Assembly (NCBI RefSeq): GCF_002706795.1
Contig: NZ_CP017705.1
Coordinates: 4,315,501-4,379,500 of the forward strand
Length of the DNA stretch: 64,000 nucleotides
Direction: 5' to 3'
From: Brevibacillus laterosporus DSM 25
GTDB taxonomy: Bacteria > Bacillota > Bacilli > Brevibacillales > Brevibacillaceae
Shown here in pieces: positions 56,481 through 63,692 of the stretch; the stretch's first letter is position 1, and each line of letters opens with the position of its first letter. Made by a program: the position numbers and the translations under genes. Under the pieces are notes generated by a model. It made no database searches. It had not been told where the DNA came from and was given only the letters and a program-made list of their open reading frames with translations.

Positions 56481-57032
56481 ATGTACCCTAGATCATCCCA
56501 TCACTATCAATGGCATAATCCAATGCATAACAACTGGAATAACAACAATTGGAGTTATAATTGGAATCCTCATTATTACAATTGGAATAACAACTGGAAT
56601 CCTTATTTTAGAAACATCATTTTAAAAGATTATGGACCAACACCATTTGTAGTGAATATTGACAAAGCTACTAAGCAAAACAATACTTACCGCACCGCTT
56701 TATGGACAGGGAAACACTTTCAAGTGACTCTGATGAGTATAAATGTTGGAGATGACATCGGTTTAGAAGTTCATCCAACAACTGATCAATTCATACGTAT
56801 TGAAGAAGGTCAGGGACTTGTTCAAATGGGGGATAGCAAAGATAAATTAGATTTTCAAGAAATGGCCTATGATGACTATGCAATTATGATACCTGCTGGA
56901 AAATGGCACAATGTAACCAATACGGGTAATAAGCAACTTAAAATTTACGTTATCTATGCTCCGCCTGAACATCCATATGGTACTGTTCATGAAACAAAAG
57001 CAAATGCTATGGCTGCTGAACGGGTTCGATAG
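56481..57032 (+). CDS. Cupin-domain protein with Asn/Trp/His-rich N-terminus
   Basis: 183 residues from ATG 56481; GGGAGGAG is eight bases upstream, whereas ATG 56475 is only two bases away. Residues 1-45 are dominated by Asn, Trp, His and Tyr (NNWNNNNWSYNWNPHYYNWN), like many spore-coat proteins. Residues 60-165 are a single cupin barrel with the metal motif HPTTDQFIRIEEGQG and AGKWHNVTNTG. A sigma-K-like CATAGGATA lies 37 bp upstream. The combination suggests a coat-located cupin; the reaction, if any, is unknown. Confidence 0.8.
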   Translation: MYPRSSHHYQWHNPMHNNWNNNNWSYNWNPHYYNWNNNWNPYFRNIILKDYGPTPFVVNIDKATKQNNTYRTALWTGKHFQVTLMSINVGDDIGLEVHPTTDQFIRIEEGQGLVQMGDSKDKLDFQEMAYDDYAIMIPAGKWHNVTNTGNKQLKIYVIYAPPEHPYGTVHETKANAMAAERVR

Positions 57033-57046
57033 CTGAATACTGTAGT

Positions 57047-57080
57047 AACAAAAACCGCCTTGAAGGTGGTTTTTGTTTTT
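57047..57080 (+). terminator. Intrinsic terminator after the cupin gene
   Basis: ACAAAAACCGCCT pairs with GGTGGTTTTTGT across TGAA, followed by TTTT. Confidence 0.85.
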
Positions 57081-57179
57081 GGTTCGAAGGTCAAAAAAAT
57101 AAAAACCCGACAAAAAGTAGGAAAAAAACATGGATAAAAATAGGGATAAAATGCTGGACGTTTTTAAAAGGCGAAATCG

Positions 57180-57500
57180 GTACTCTTGTATTAAGAACAC
57201 GAACACGTGTCCTTGGGAGAAGCGCCTATCCCTTATCAACGACGTACTCGAAGTAATCTATGGATGATGATGAATGCTTGCCAAACGAGAGGGGGCATTC
57301 GGAGTCTGAACGCGCTGGTCTGCGACGGTTGTAGCGGGGAATTGATAGATTATAGATTTGTTTAGCTGAAGCGGTTGAACAAGCTTGGCGCCCCTCTCGA
57401 AGTTTGTAGACCGCTCTTATAAATGAGATGCACCGGACAGAGGAGTATCTTTTGCAAGAATGGCTATTAGTCACTTGCCCTCTGTCCCGTGACACTCATC
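57180..57500. other. GC-richer island with long-range complementary arms
   Basis: No gene is convincing here on either strand. Composition is near 50% GC, against about 35% on either side. Two perfect 9-base pairs span it: CGAGAGGGG (57286-57294) with CCCCTCTCG (57391-57399), and GGACAGAGG (57435-57443) with CCTCTGTCC (57479-57487). It could be a structured RNA or the remnant of a mobile element; no known RNA family was recognised. Confidence 0.35.
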
Positions 57501-57564
57501 ACGAATACTCCACTCCTGGTTGTTTAGAAATAAGGCCTTTATTAGCCCAAAAATAAAAGAGATA

Positions 57565-57810
57565 TCATGGATGTTCAATTAAACAATTTGAATATTCATC
57601 AATGCAGTTATCTAGGCAGATATCAATAGCATATATACTAGCCTCTGTATGAGTCATACCCTCTATTTGTCGACAGTATCTTATGCAGGCTTCGTAGCGT
57701 CTTTTACATTCATGTCTCTTCCAGGTTCGATAATCTTCGTAATAGGGTACATAAGGTGGAATTGGGTACTGTACTTGCTTAATTATTCTTTTTAAGTTTT
57801 TCTTTTTCAT
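57565..57810 (-). CDS. 81-residue six-cysteine protein
   Basis: ATG 57810 follows GAGGTGAAG. The product is MKKKNLKRIIKQVQYPIPPY with no signal peptide, then two C-x-n-C clusters: HECKRRYEACIRYC and DICLDNCIDEYSNC. Six Cys with regular spacing suggest disulfide or metal binding, as in small coat-associated proteins. A YPIPPYVPYY Pro/Tyr stretch precedes the Cys part. No family was recognised. Confidence 0.6.
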   Translation of the reverse strand: MKKKNLKRIIKQVQYPIPPYVPYYEDYRTWKRHECKRRYEACIRYCRQIEGMTHTEASIYAIDICLDNCIDEYSNCLIEHP

Positions 57811-57990
57811 ATCTTCACCTCGTATTTTGATTAATTAAATCCTCTATTTAGTAAATGGTTAAATACATTAATATGCTTGGATTATTTAATCAGATTACCA
57901 GCCTAAATCTCAACAAGTTCGGTAGCGGGCTAAAGGAGTGGATCGCGGCGGAGTCCCCTGCCGAATTAAGTGGGATATAATTATTATGGA

Positions 57991-58030
57991 CATCCCTCCT
58001 ATTCCGTTAGAAAATGTAATAGGAGGGATG
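57991..58030 (+). promoter_or_regulatory. Perfect hairpin burying a Shine-Dalgarno sequence
   Basis: CATCCCTCCTATT (57991-58003) is an exact complement of AATAGGAGGGATG (58018-58030). The second arm contains GGAGGG, the ribosome binding site of the ATG at 58037. When folded, translation should be off. It could be a riboregulator, or terminal-repeat debris. Confidence 0.6.
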
Positions 58031-58036
58031 AGATTG

Positions 58037-58207
58037 ATGGAATTGTTAATGAAATATTCTGTAGTTATTATTCCAATATTCACTGTAGTATTGTCTATTC
58101 TTGTAGGATACTTAAAGGACAAGTTTGTTGATAACGTTAAAGCAAAAAAACAGCTTCAAGAAAAGCAATTATTCGAATTATACAATCAGTTATTTATTAT
58201 TTTTTGA
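58037..58207 (+). CDS. Small membrane protein, probably the N-terminal part of a split gene
   Basis: 56 residues from ATG 58037. One membrane helix (YSVVIIPIFTVVLSILVGYL) is followed by a charged helix, KDKFVDNVKAKKQLQEKQLF. It ends at a TGA inside TTTTTTGAAG. The next gene starts four bases earlier in the next frame and continues naturally after LYNQLFII, so a one-base change in the T run probably split one gene of about 210 residues into two. Expression is controlled by the hairpin directly upstream. Confidence 0.5.
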   Translation: MELLMKYSVVIIPIFTVVLSILVGYLKDKFVDNVKAKKQLQEKQLFELYNQLFIIF

Positions 58208-58674
58208 AGTATAATAATCAATTAAGGGTTGAATGGCGTTTTGAGGATCTAGAATTTGACGATGGAGAACTAATTACTTTTAAGACGCTTGAATGTGATA
58301 CGAAAGTCTGGAATAATGTTTTTTCTCAGACATCTAAGTTGATCTATGATAAAGTTTATCTAGTCGAATATAACGATTTAAAATTATGGTATAACGTCGA
58401 AATGAAATATCAAACCATACAATCCGAAGAGGAGTTGTACGATGCTTACAATTCGTTGAAAAAGTTTATAGAATCGGCAGTTAATACATATGGTAAATTA
58501 TTTCAAGACTACCACCAAACCACTCAAAAAAGGAGAAAAGAAAAAAGGAAGGAACTCAAGAAACAAATCCAAAAAGTGCGATCAAACGGATTTATGGAAA
58601 AATCCGAAAAGAAAAAAAGGATAAAAAAACTTCGATTGGATTATAAAAAATACAAAAAAATATTTAAAAGATAA
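58204..58674 (+). CDS. Coiled-coil protein, probably the C-terminal part of the split gene
   Basis: 156 residues from TTG 58204, which overlaps the previous stop (TTGA). No ribosome binding site of its own is evident, which supports either coupling or a former fusion with the upstream membrane helix. The second half is extremely basic (RRKEKRKELKKQIQKV, KKKRIKKLRLDYKKYKK). No family was recognised. A terminator follows at once. Confidence 0.5.
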   Translation: MKYNNQLRVEWRFEDLEFDDGELITFKTLECDTKVWNNVFSQTSKLIYDKVYLVEYNDLKLWYNVEMKYQTIQSEEELYDAYNSLKKFIESAVNTYGKLFQDYHQTTQKRRKEKRKELKKQIQKVRSNGFMEKSEKKKRIKKLRLDYKKYKKIFKR

Positions 58675-58676
58675 TA

Positions 58677-58703
58677 AGGCACCCACGCGGTGCTTTTTTA
58701 TTT
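58677..58703 (+). terminator. Intrinsic terminator after the split gene
   Basis: AGGCACC pairs with GGTGCTT across CACGC, followed by TTTTTA. Confidence 0.8.
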
Positions 58704-58725
58704 TACATCAAGGTGGGATACATAC

Positions 58726-58780
58726 ATGAAAATCAAACTACTAAATAAATAGGTTGCTCGATAAATCGGATAACCTTTTT
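58726..58780 (+). promoter_or_regulatory. Possible attenuator: eight-codon leader followed by a terminator
   Basis: AAGGTGGG precedes ATG 58726, and the frame MKIKLLNK stops with TAG at 58752. A hairpin (AGGTTGCTCGA/TCGGATAACCT, one mismatch, then TTTTT) starts at that stop. A second stem, GTGAGTT/AACTCAC, lies 35 bp later before the next gene. The arrangement resembles a leader-peptide attenuator, but may be chance. Confidence 0.3.
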
Positions 58781-58853
58781 ATGCCCAGCACACAGGGAAC
58801 TAATTTAGGTGAGTTCATAACTAACTCACTCCCTCCCTGTATGGTGGGATTTT

Positions 58854-59617
58854 ATGCTGCCAAAATATGATAAAGGGCGTGAAGTAATGGCAATTGCAAG
58901 CTATTTAGTACGTGACTTACTACAACATTCAGGGTTTTTTGAGGGTCATTATGGCTACTCAAACTTGGCTGGTAACTTTGATGGTCAGGGTATCTCTTTT
59001 GTATTATTCAATTTAACTTTGGACAGAGAACTCTTCAACCAGTTTTAAAACAATATATTTCATATCATGAAAAAGAATTCTACTCTATTTTCGGAAAAGA
59101 AAAAGGAGATATCCTTAAAAAAGTAGTTTTTGAGTACGGTTTTAGACAACAGGTTCAATGGGGAGCAAGTATTTCCAATCGTGGAGTAGTAATAAAGGAA
59201 TGGGAGAAGTCATTCATGGAGATGGGAAGAAGTAGAAATAATCAAAAGTGTCAGGAAGATGTGGCGATGGATTTTGTTAATCGAGTTGAAGGTTTTTGTG
59301 ATTCATTTGGTATTATTTCAACACAAGGTCTTACTTTTGTTTTTGATCACGTGATTCAAAGTTGGAGTTTTAATAATATGCAACGAATTTTGCGTGAAAT
59401 TCGAGAAAAAGAAGACGAGTATCGTAAAGCGCATGATAATAGGTCTATGCCAGATGAAGATCGCTTGAGTATTATTTTAGATTTTATTCCAGATGATGCA
59501 GCTCACCAATTTAAAAGACGATCCCTAATCAAACAAGGCTACGGATATTATGGAGATAAGCGTTATGATATCAGTGATTTTGGGTATGGGTCATTAAATT
59601 ACAGTAGTTCATTTTAA
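58854..59617 (+). pseudogene. Frameshifted lysozyme-like protein with an NFDGQG motif
   Basis: The first frame from ATG 58854 reads YDKGREVMAIASYLVRDLLQ then NLAGNFDGQGISF and stops at 59048. A -1 shifted frame, open from about 58995, restores the expected text: FNFGQRTLQPVLKQYISYHE, then FDHVIQSWSFNNMQRILREI and DRLSIILDFIPDD to a stop at 59617. GNFDGQGxSFGxxQxNxGQGTLQP is a signature I associate with GH46-like or phage-tail peptidoglycan hydrolases; the family call is from memory. A single one-base change near 59000 would restore a 254-residue protein. Confidence 0.6.
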
Positions 59618-59619
59618 AA

Positions 59620-59652
59620 GTGAGAATGGGGGAATAATCCCCCATTCTTTAG
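59620..59652. terminator. Convergent terminator
   Basis: AGAATGGGGG and CCCCCATTCT form a perfect 10-bp stem across AATAAT between two convergent genes. Confidence 0.85.
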
Positions 59653-60257
59653 TTTAAAAGCTTACTAAAATTTGGTTCCTGCTTCATCTCTAAGGTTTTC
59701 TTAATTTTGAAAGTGGGCAGATCAACTATATAGACAGTGTATGTTTTATATACCTTGTCACTATTATGGAAGTCTACATAATGAATAGTAATATAGGAAA
59801 GAGCTAAAGATTTTTCATTTGATGAAAATTGATAATCTGCAAAAAGGAATTTTTCATTTATGGGTAGTGTTGTGATTTTTTCATTCTCTTTTTTTAGTAA
59901 AAGAGAGTCACAAAGCTTAACTCCACATTGATATTTTAGGAGTAAATAGGTTGCATCCTTATTTTCTGAGAGGATCATTCCACGTGTAGCAACACCCAGT
60001 TCAGCTTTTTTTTGTTTATCATCTTCTAATTCTGAGTAAATCTCATTAAATTCTGGTATAGATTTGATTGGTATTTTTATGGTCTTTGTTTTGCTGCTAT
60101 AGTCTTCAAACGTAATATTATCTAAATCTTGTATGGATAAATATTCAGGAGGTGTACCTGTTCCAAAGGTAGGTTCTTCTATAGATGAAGAAGCTGCAAA
60201 GTAATTAAGAACACCTAAAAGAATAAGCGTAAATAACCCAACTGATCTTACTTTCAT
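59649..60257 (-). CDS. Secreted or membrane-anchored protein of unknown function
   Basis: 202 residues from ATG 60257, preceded by ACGGAGGAG. The first 25 residues are a signal peptide (GLFTLILLGVLNYFAASSSI) with no lipobox. The rest is beta-rich with regular KIxxLP strands and YQCGVKLCDSLLL holding two Cys, probably a disulfide. It resembles small secreted beta-propeller-like fragments, but no family was recognised. Confidence 0.6.
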   Translation of the reverse strand: MKVRSVGLFTLILLGVLNYFAASSSIEEPTFGTGTPPEYLSIQDLDNITFEDYSSKTKTIKIPIKSIPEFNEIYSELEDDKQKKAELGVATRGMILSENKDATYLLLKYQCGVKLCDSLLLKKENEKITTLPINEKFLFADYQFSSNEKSLALSYITIHYVDFHNSDKVYKTYTVYIVDLPTFKIKKTLEMKQEPNFSKLLN

Positions 60258-60363
60258 ATAGGATTCTCCTCCGTATATACCAATTTTTACAAGTATAACA
60301 TGATAAAGGGTAAATATCCTTAGGTATGTGAAGAACTTTGAAGCTTATTCGTTTTCGGATAGG

Positions 60364-60407
60364 CTTTTTGTCATGCAAAAGCCACTTATAAGTAGAAGGA
60401 TAAAACG
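60364..60407. repeat. 44-bp direct repeat, copy A
   Basis: Begins CTTTTTGTCATGCAAAAGCC and continues ACTTATAAGTAGAAGGATAA. Copy B (60710-60754) differs at a handful of bases. Each copy follows a terminator stem, so the repeat includes the terminator T run and the bases after it. Confidence 0.7.
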
Positions 60408-60490
60408 GCTACCTTATAAATCGGGTGGATTTTTCTATTCATGCTTGACAAATATTTTAGCCTTTTGTACTTTAACTGGGACGAAAGGTT

Positions 60491-60682
60491 GTGGAAGATT
60501 TGGATTTTAGTGTAAACATGTGGCCAGTGTTCGGGATGCTTGTTAAAGTGATATTATGCTTGGCTATACCAGGTTTTATAGCAGCTATCCTAACCTCACG
60601 GTTTCCTGATAACATTGGCAGGATCGCTATAAGAATAAGCATCTTGGGCGGTATGTACGTTTGTTTTAAGTATGTCATATAA
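60491..60682 (+). CDS. 63-residue membrane protein, start uncertain
   Basis: GTG 60491 follows a weak ACGAAAGG at short spacing; an ATG at 60518 is the alternative. Two hydrophobic segments (VFGMLVKVILCLAIPGFIAA and RIAIRISILGGMYVCFKYVI) make a small two-pass membrane protein. No family was recognised. A terminator closes it at 60690-60717. Confidence 0.4.
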   Translation: MEDLDFSVNMWPVFGMLVKVILCLAIPGFIAAILTSRFPDNIGRIAIRISILGGMYVCFKYVI

Positions 60683-60689
60683 GGAAGAA

Positions 60690-60717
60690 GTCACTCTTGA
60701 TGAGTGGCTCTTTTTTG
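60690..60717 (+). terminator. Intrinsic terminator
   Basis: AGTCACTC pairs with GAGTGGCT across TTGAT, followed by CTTTTTT. Confidence 0.8.
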
Positions 60718-60754
60718 TCATGCAAAAGCCACCTATATGTAGAAGGGTAAAACG
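60710..60754. repeat. 44-bp direct repeat, copy B
   Basis: Begins CTTTTTTGTCATGCAAAAGC and continues CACCTATATGTAGAAGGGTA. It lies just before a 46-codon gene, as copy A lies before the 63-codon frame. Confidence 0.7.
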
Positions 60755-60769
60755 ATGGGAGGTGCTGAA

Positions 60770-60910
60770 TTGAAAAGTGTTTCTTTAAGTGATAAAGAAA
60801 TTGAATTAATCATTAGCGCTCTTGATTATCAAAACTATGAATTTGCTACCTATGAGGATGATTCAGGGCATTACGATCTTAAATTAAAGCTAGAGCAACG
60901 ACTTAATTAA
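60770..60910 (+). CDS. 46-residue acidic protein
   Basis: TTG 60770 is preceded by GGGAGGTG at ideal spacing. The product is KSVSLSDKEIELIISALDYQ, then an acidic EDDSGHYDLKLKLEQ tail. It resembles small DUF-type regulators by its two-helix look, but no family is recognised. Confidence 0.45.
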   Translation: MKSVSLSDKEIELIISALDYQNYEFATYEDDSGHYDLKLKLEQRLN

Positions 60911-61066
60911 ACAAAGTGGCCTACCTATTATCCATCAAATGTTGTAGATTGTCGCATGAAAGATATAAAAATTAAAATATATTAAAAAATATCAATGTAT
61001 TGAAAAATATTGTAAAAAAGTATATATTTGGTATGTTTGCGTATAAAATACTTGGAGGTGCTTTAC

Positions 61067-61573
61067 ATGAAAAAAGTAATTTTTAGTTTTTTAACATTAG
61101 CTCTAGTTACAAGTATTTCCTCATCCGCATTGGCTACAGAGAAAATTGAAGCAACAGAAATAGCAGAAGCGACAGAAGTAAATACGTTGTCAGCGATATT
61201 CTATGAACGCGAACCAAATGATGAACCGGAACAAGCTAATCCATATATGATAGGTGGGCAAATAAACGGGGAATTGCCTATGGATAAGGTTAGAGATAGA
61301 GATGACTGGTATACATTTACCCCTACGCGCTCGGGTAAAGTTAGTTTAGTCTTTGCTTATAGTAAAGGGGATATGAATATTTTTCGAGTACGAGTGTATG
61401 ATGAAGGGAAACGCGGCCCAAGTAGGTTATCTGGAGCAACGACAGAAGATCCAGGAGAGGTTTTACAATTTGATGTTAAAGCAGGGAAAAAATACTATAT
61501 ATGTGTCAGCGCTGGGGCAAGAGACTCGGATTTTAGACATGATTACAATGTATACACAGAGTATATAAATTAA
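61067..61573 (+). CDS. Secreted PPC-domain (pre-peptidase C-terminal) protein
   Basis: 168 residues from ATG 61067, with TTGGAGGTG upstream. A clean signal peptide ends SSSALA. The mature protein is a single PPC beta-sandwich: EPNDEPEQANPYMIGGQING (the EPNDxxxxA start), DRDDWYTFTPTRSGKVSLVF and KAGKKYYICVSAG. This domain normally ends secreted proteases; here it stands alone, which is unusual. It lies in the toxin-proximal accessory region. Confidence 0.8.
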   Translation: MKKVIFSFLTLALVTSISSSALATEKIEATEIAEATEVNTLSAIFYEREPNDEPEQANPYMIGGQINGELPMDKVRDRDDWYTFTPTRSGKVSLVFAYSKGDMNIFRVRVYDEGKRGPSRLSGATTEDPGEVLQFDVKAGKKYYICVSAGARDSDFRHDYNVYTEYIN

Positions 61574-61590
61574 ACTCAATAGACGAACAA

Positions 61591-61620
61591 AGCTACTCGA
61601 TAATCGGGTGGCTTTTTGTT
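61591..61620 (+). terminator. Intrinsic terminator after the PPC gene
   Basis: AGCTACTCGA pairs with TCGGGTGGCT (three G-T pairs), followed by TTTTTG. Confidence 0.75.
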
Positions 61621-61725
61621 TTAAATAGGCGACACTTTCAGCAAATAGACAAACTCCTACTCTTTTCATTTCGCATATTTTGGAATGGATAAATTTATTC
61701 ACGCCTGTTATGAAGGAGAGTAGAT

Positions 61726-62124
61726 ATGTATCGATTTGCATCCAATCCAAATCAATTGAACATTGATGGATTCTACAAAACAGGAGGGGGAGACATTCTA
61801 AAATTCGAAACTCATATATACACAAATGTACAGCCGCATCAGTATAGAATTAATGGTTTTGCGTGGTTCAGGCATCAAAATCCTAAAAAAGAACCCCCGA
61901 TAATTTACATTACCGGAGAGTGGTTACAAGCCGGGCCTTTATTAGCGTATTTACGGCGCGGCATTTGGTATTTTAGAAGTAGTCATGTGAATCCGAAAGC
62001 TGAAGCAGATTTTTATTTTGATAAGCATGAGAAAAAGGTTAAGGTTGAGGTAAAATTGTATCGTTTTCCGAACTCAGAACAACACTATACTTGGAAAGGA
62101 GTAAAGATCGGCGAAAGGCTTTAA
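61726..62124 (+). CDS. Hypothetical protein
   Basis: 132 residues from ATG 61726, with GAAGGAGAG upstream. No signal peptide or membrane helix. Beta-rich, with aromatic residues and paired Lys (NGFAWFRHQNPKKEPPIIYI, RRGIWYFRSSHVNPKAEADF). No family was recognised. Confidence 0.6.
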   Translation: MYRFASNPNQLNIDGFYKTGGGDILKFETHIYTNVQPHQYRINGFAWFRHQNPKKEPPIIYITGEWLQAGPLLAYLRRGIWYFRSSHVNPKAEADFYFDKHEKKVKVEVKLYRFPNSEQHYTWKGVKIGERL

Positions 62125-62187
62125 AATATATGCGCTTTTGTTGTATAGGGCATTACGTACAGCAAGTATTTGACAGCAGGAGCGTTT

Positions 62188-62277
62188 ATGCCATGGTCAT
62201 TTGGCATTTATGCAGTGGCTTTATTTGTAGGAGGTACTATTATAATTGCGATTTTAAGAAAATTACTTGGTAGATGA
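62188..62277 (+). CDS. 29-residue hydrophobic peptide with cationic tail
   Basis: ATG 62188 follows CAGGAG with six bases between, a good ribosome binding site. The peptide is one membrane helix, WSFGIYAVALFVGGTIIIAI, capped by a basic LRKLLGR end. A hairpin follows directly after the TGA. The shape is that of small membrane toxins, bacteriocin-like peptides or transmembrane regulators. No antisense RNA or immunity gene was recognised. Confidence 0.45.
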   Translation: MPWSFGIYAVALFVGGTIIIAILRKLLGR

Positions 62278-62278
62278 G

Positions 62279-62308
62279 TCCGAAAGCACCTTATTGGGTG
62301 CTTTCGGA
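62279..62308. terminator. Terminator-like hairpin after the small peptide gene
   Basis: TCCGAAAGCACC pairs with GGTGCTTTCGGA; no T run follows, so strength is uncertain. Confidence 0.5.
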
Positions 62309-62319
62309 CTGTGGACAAA
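62307..62319. repeat. 13-bp repeat GACTGTGGACAAA, copy 1
   Basis: Identical to 63609-63621 in the same orientation. The copies bracket the toxin gene. The sequence resembles an IS1182-type transposon end, which is inference. Confidence 0.55.
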
Positions 62320-62417
62320 CTCTTCTTTTGCTACTGATATAAGGAGAGTTTGTTTAAGCTTAACATTTTCTGACTATAAATAAATGTACATTTGTAATCA
62401 AATAAGAGGTGAGTTTA

Positions 62418-63431
62418 TTAGAATACTTGTACTAATCTATGAGCATTATTTGTAATATCATAAACACTCACTTGTAATTTACTTCCATAAATACCCTCTA
62501 TTTTTGCTTTACCATTAAGTGTTAAATTCTTATTATTATCAAAGGAGATTCCGGTAATTTGATTTCGTTGATCATTCGTTAAATCTTTCCACATGTCTGC
62601 TGTAGCATATGTGAAGGACTGCTCTTTATCAAGTCGAGGGAATCCAGGACCAACATATGCTGCATTTACTGTTAATTTTGAATTTACATTGGTTGCTTTT
62701 CCAGTGAAGTCTATATCTCCTGCGAAGTTCTTCTTTTGTAGGTTTACTTCCACCTTGTAGGTTTTACCGGCTGGTACCTTGATGTTTTGAGAAGGAGCTG
62801 TAAGAGTCTTCGTATCTGTAGTTGTATTTGTTGTACTTGTAGCTGAATTGAATTCTGCACTCAGTTTTATTCCATCTTTTAATAAAATAGGAATTTTGAA
62901 AATAGTATCTCCACTACCTCCGATTTTAAATCCATTCGTAACAGTAGAACTTACAGTGTCTGTAACTGTATGAGAATAGGGTGCTGTAGTAAATGTTTGT
63001 TCCTGATCCGTTTTATTTTCAAATTCGTTTTCACCTATATATTCTGGTTGTAAGTCATTATATGTTAAGTTATTTATATCAGAGGCGTTAAGATCTAAGG
63101 ACATAGTAGTCTTTTTTTCTTTTAATTGGTCTACCAAATAGTAAGTAGAGATTTCTTTCCATGCAAGGTTATTCTGATAATAAAAATCAGAAATTTTGTT
63201 CATCTGTTCGTCAACATTAGTAACATTAGAAGAATAGGCTGCTTTTACAGAGGATTCATGAACATTTAATAGTGAACCATTTTCTAACATATCGCTTTTT
63301 TCTTCCGTTATTTTCTTATTGTCAGAATTCTGTTCAATGTTGCTTACTGCATAAGATGTTACTGGATATACAGCAATCTGGGATAATACTGCGGTAATTG
63401 TGACACATTTAAATATACTTTTTAGTTTCAT
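62418..63431 (-). CDS. ETX/MTX2-family aerolysin-like pore-forming toxin
   Basis: 337 residues from ATG 63431, which follows AGGAGTG; the longer frame is not translated plausibly. A Sec signal peptide ends TSYA. The mature protein has an N-terminal aromatic-rich cap, then the ETX/MTX2 core: SHTVTDTVSSTVTNGFKIGG (the paired T/S-rich strands), the insertion region LSAEFNSATSTTNTTTDTKT and VPAGKTYKVEVNLQKKNFAG. Alternating Ser/Thr strands form the membrane hairpin. Relatives include epsilon toxin and mosquitocidal or insecticidal Mtx2/Mpp proteins of Lysinibacillus and Brevibacillus. It stands alone and is flanked by IS-like sequence. Confidence 0.88.
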   Translation of the reverse strand: MKLKSIFKCVTITAVLSQIAVYPVTSYAVSNIEQNSDNKKITEEKSDMLENGSLLNVHESSVKAAYSSNVTNVDEQMNKISDFYYQNNLAWKEISTYYLVDQLKEKKTTMSLDLNASDINNLTYNDLQPEYIGENEFENKTDQEQTFTTAPYSHTVTDTVSSTVTNGFKIGGSGDTIFKIPILLKDGIKLSAEFNSATSTTNTTTDTKTLTAPSQNIKVPAGKTYKVEVNLQKKNFAGDIDFTGKATNVNSKLTVNAAYVGPGFPRLDKEQSFTYATADMWKDLTNDQRNQITGISFDNNKNLTLNGKAKIEGIYGSKLQVSVYDITNNAHRLVQVF

Positions 63432-63608
63432 ACAATTCACTCCTCTTAAATTATTTCGAAGAAATAATCGGAAATTATCCCAATTCTTTCTTCTTTCGCA
63501 CTGCAAATTAATTATACAAAAAAATAAAGAGTATGTTGTGAAATAATTCACATATGATACCAAATTTCGTTTTAATAAATATATTTAAATATCTATAACC
63601 CCCCTTCA

Positions 63609-63621
63609 GACTGTGGACAAA
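63609..63621. repeat. 13-bp repeat GACTGTGGACAAA, copy 2
   Basis: Lies 72 bp before the broken transposase, the place expected for an element end. It matches copy 1 on the other side of the toxin gene. Confidence 0.55.
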
Positions 63622-63692
63622 ATACTGAAAGGTATCGAGGTCTGCACGCTTTTTTGTTGAATGTATGAATAGAACAGAAAGGAGTGAGTTTC

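Noticed and set aside
56475-56620. Asn/Trp-rich repeats at the cupin N-terminus as a possible tandem DNA repeat
   Set aside because: The period is irregular and the bias is at protein level, typical of coat-like proteins.
57226-57495. Minus-strand 89-codon frame in the GC-rich island
   Set aside because: Composition reflects the island; no start signal and no recognisable motif, so I treat the stretch as non-coding.
57180-57500. Group II intron fragment
   Set aside because: I could not find domain V text or a reverse transcriptase; kept only as an unexplained structured island.
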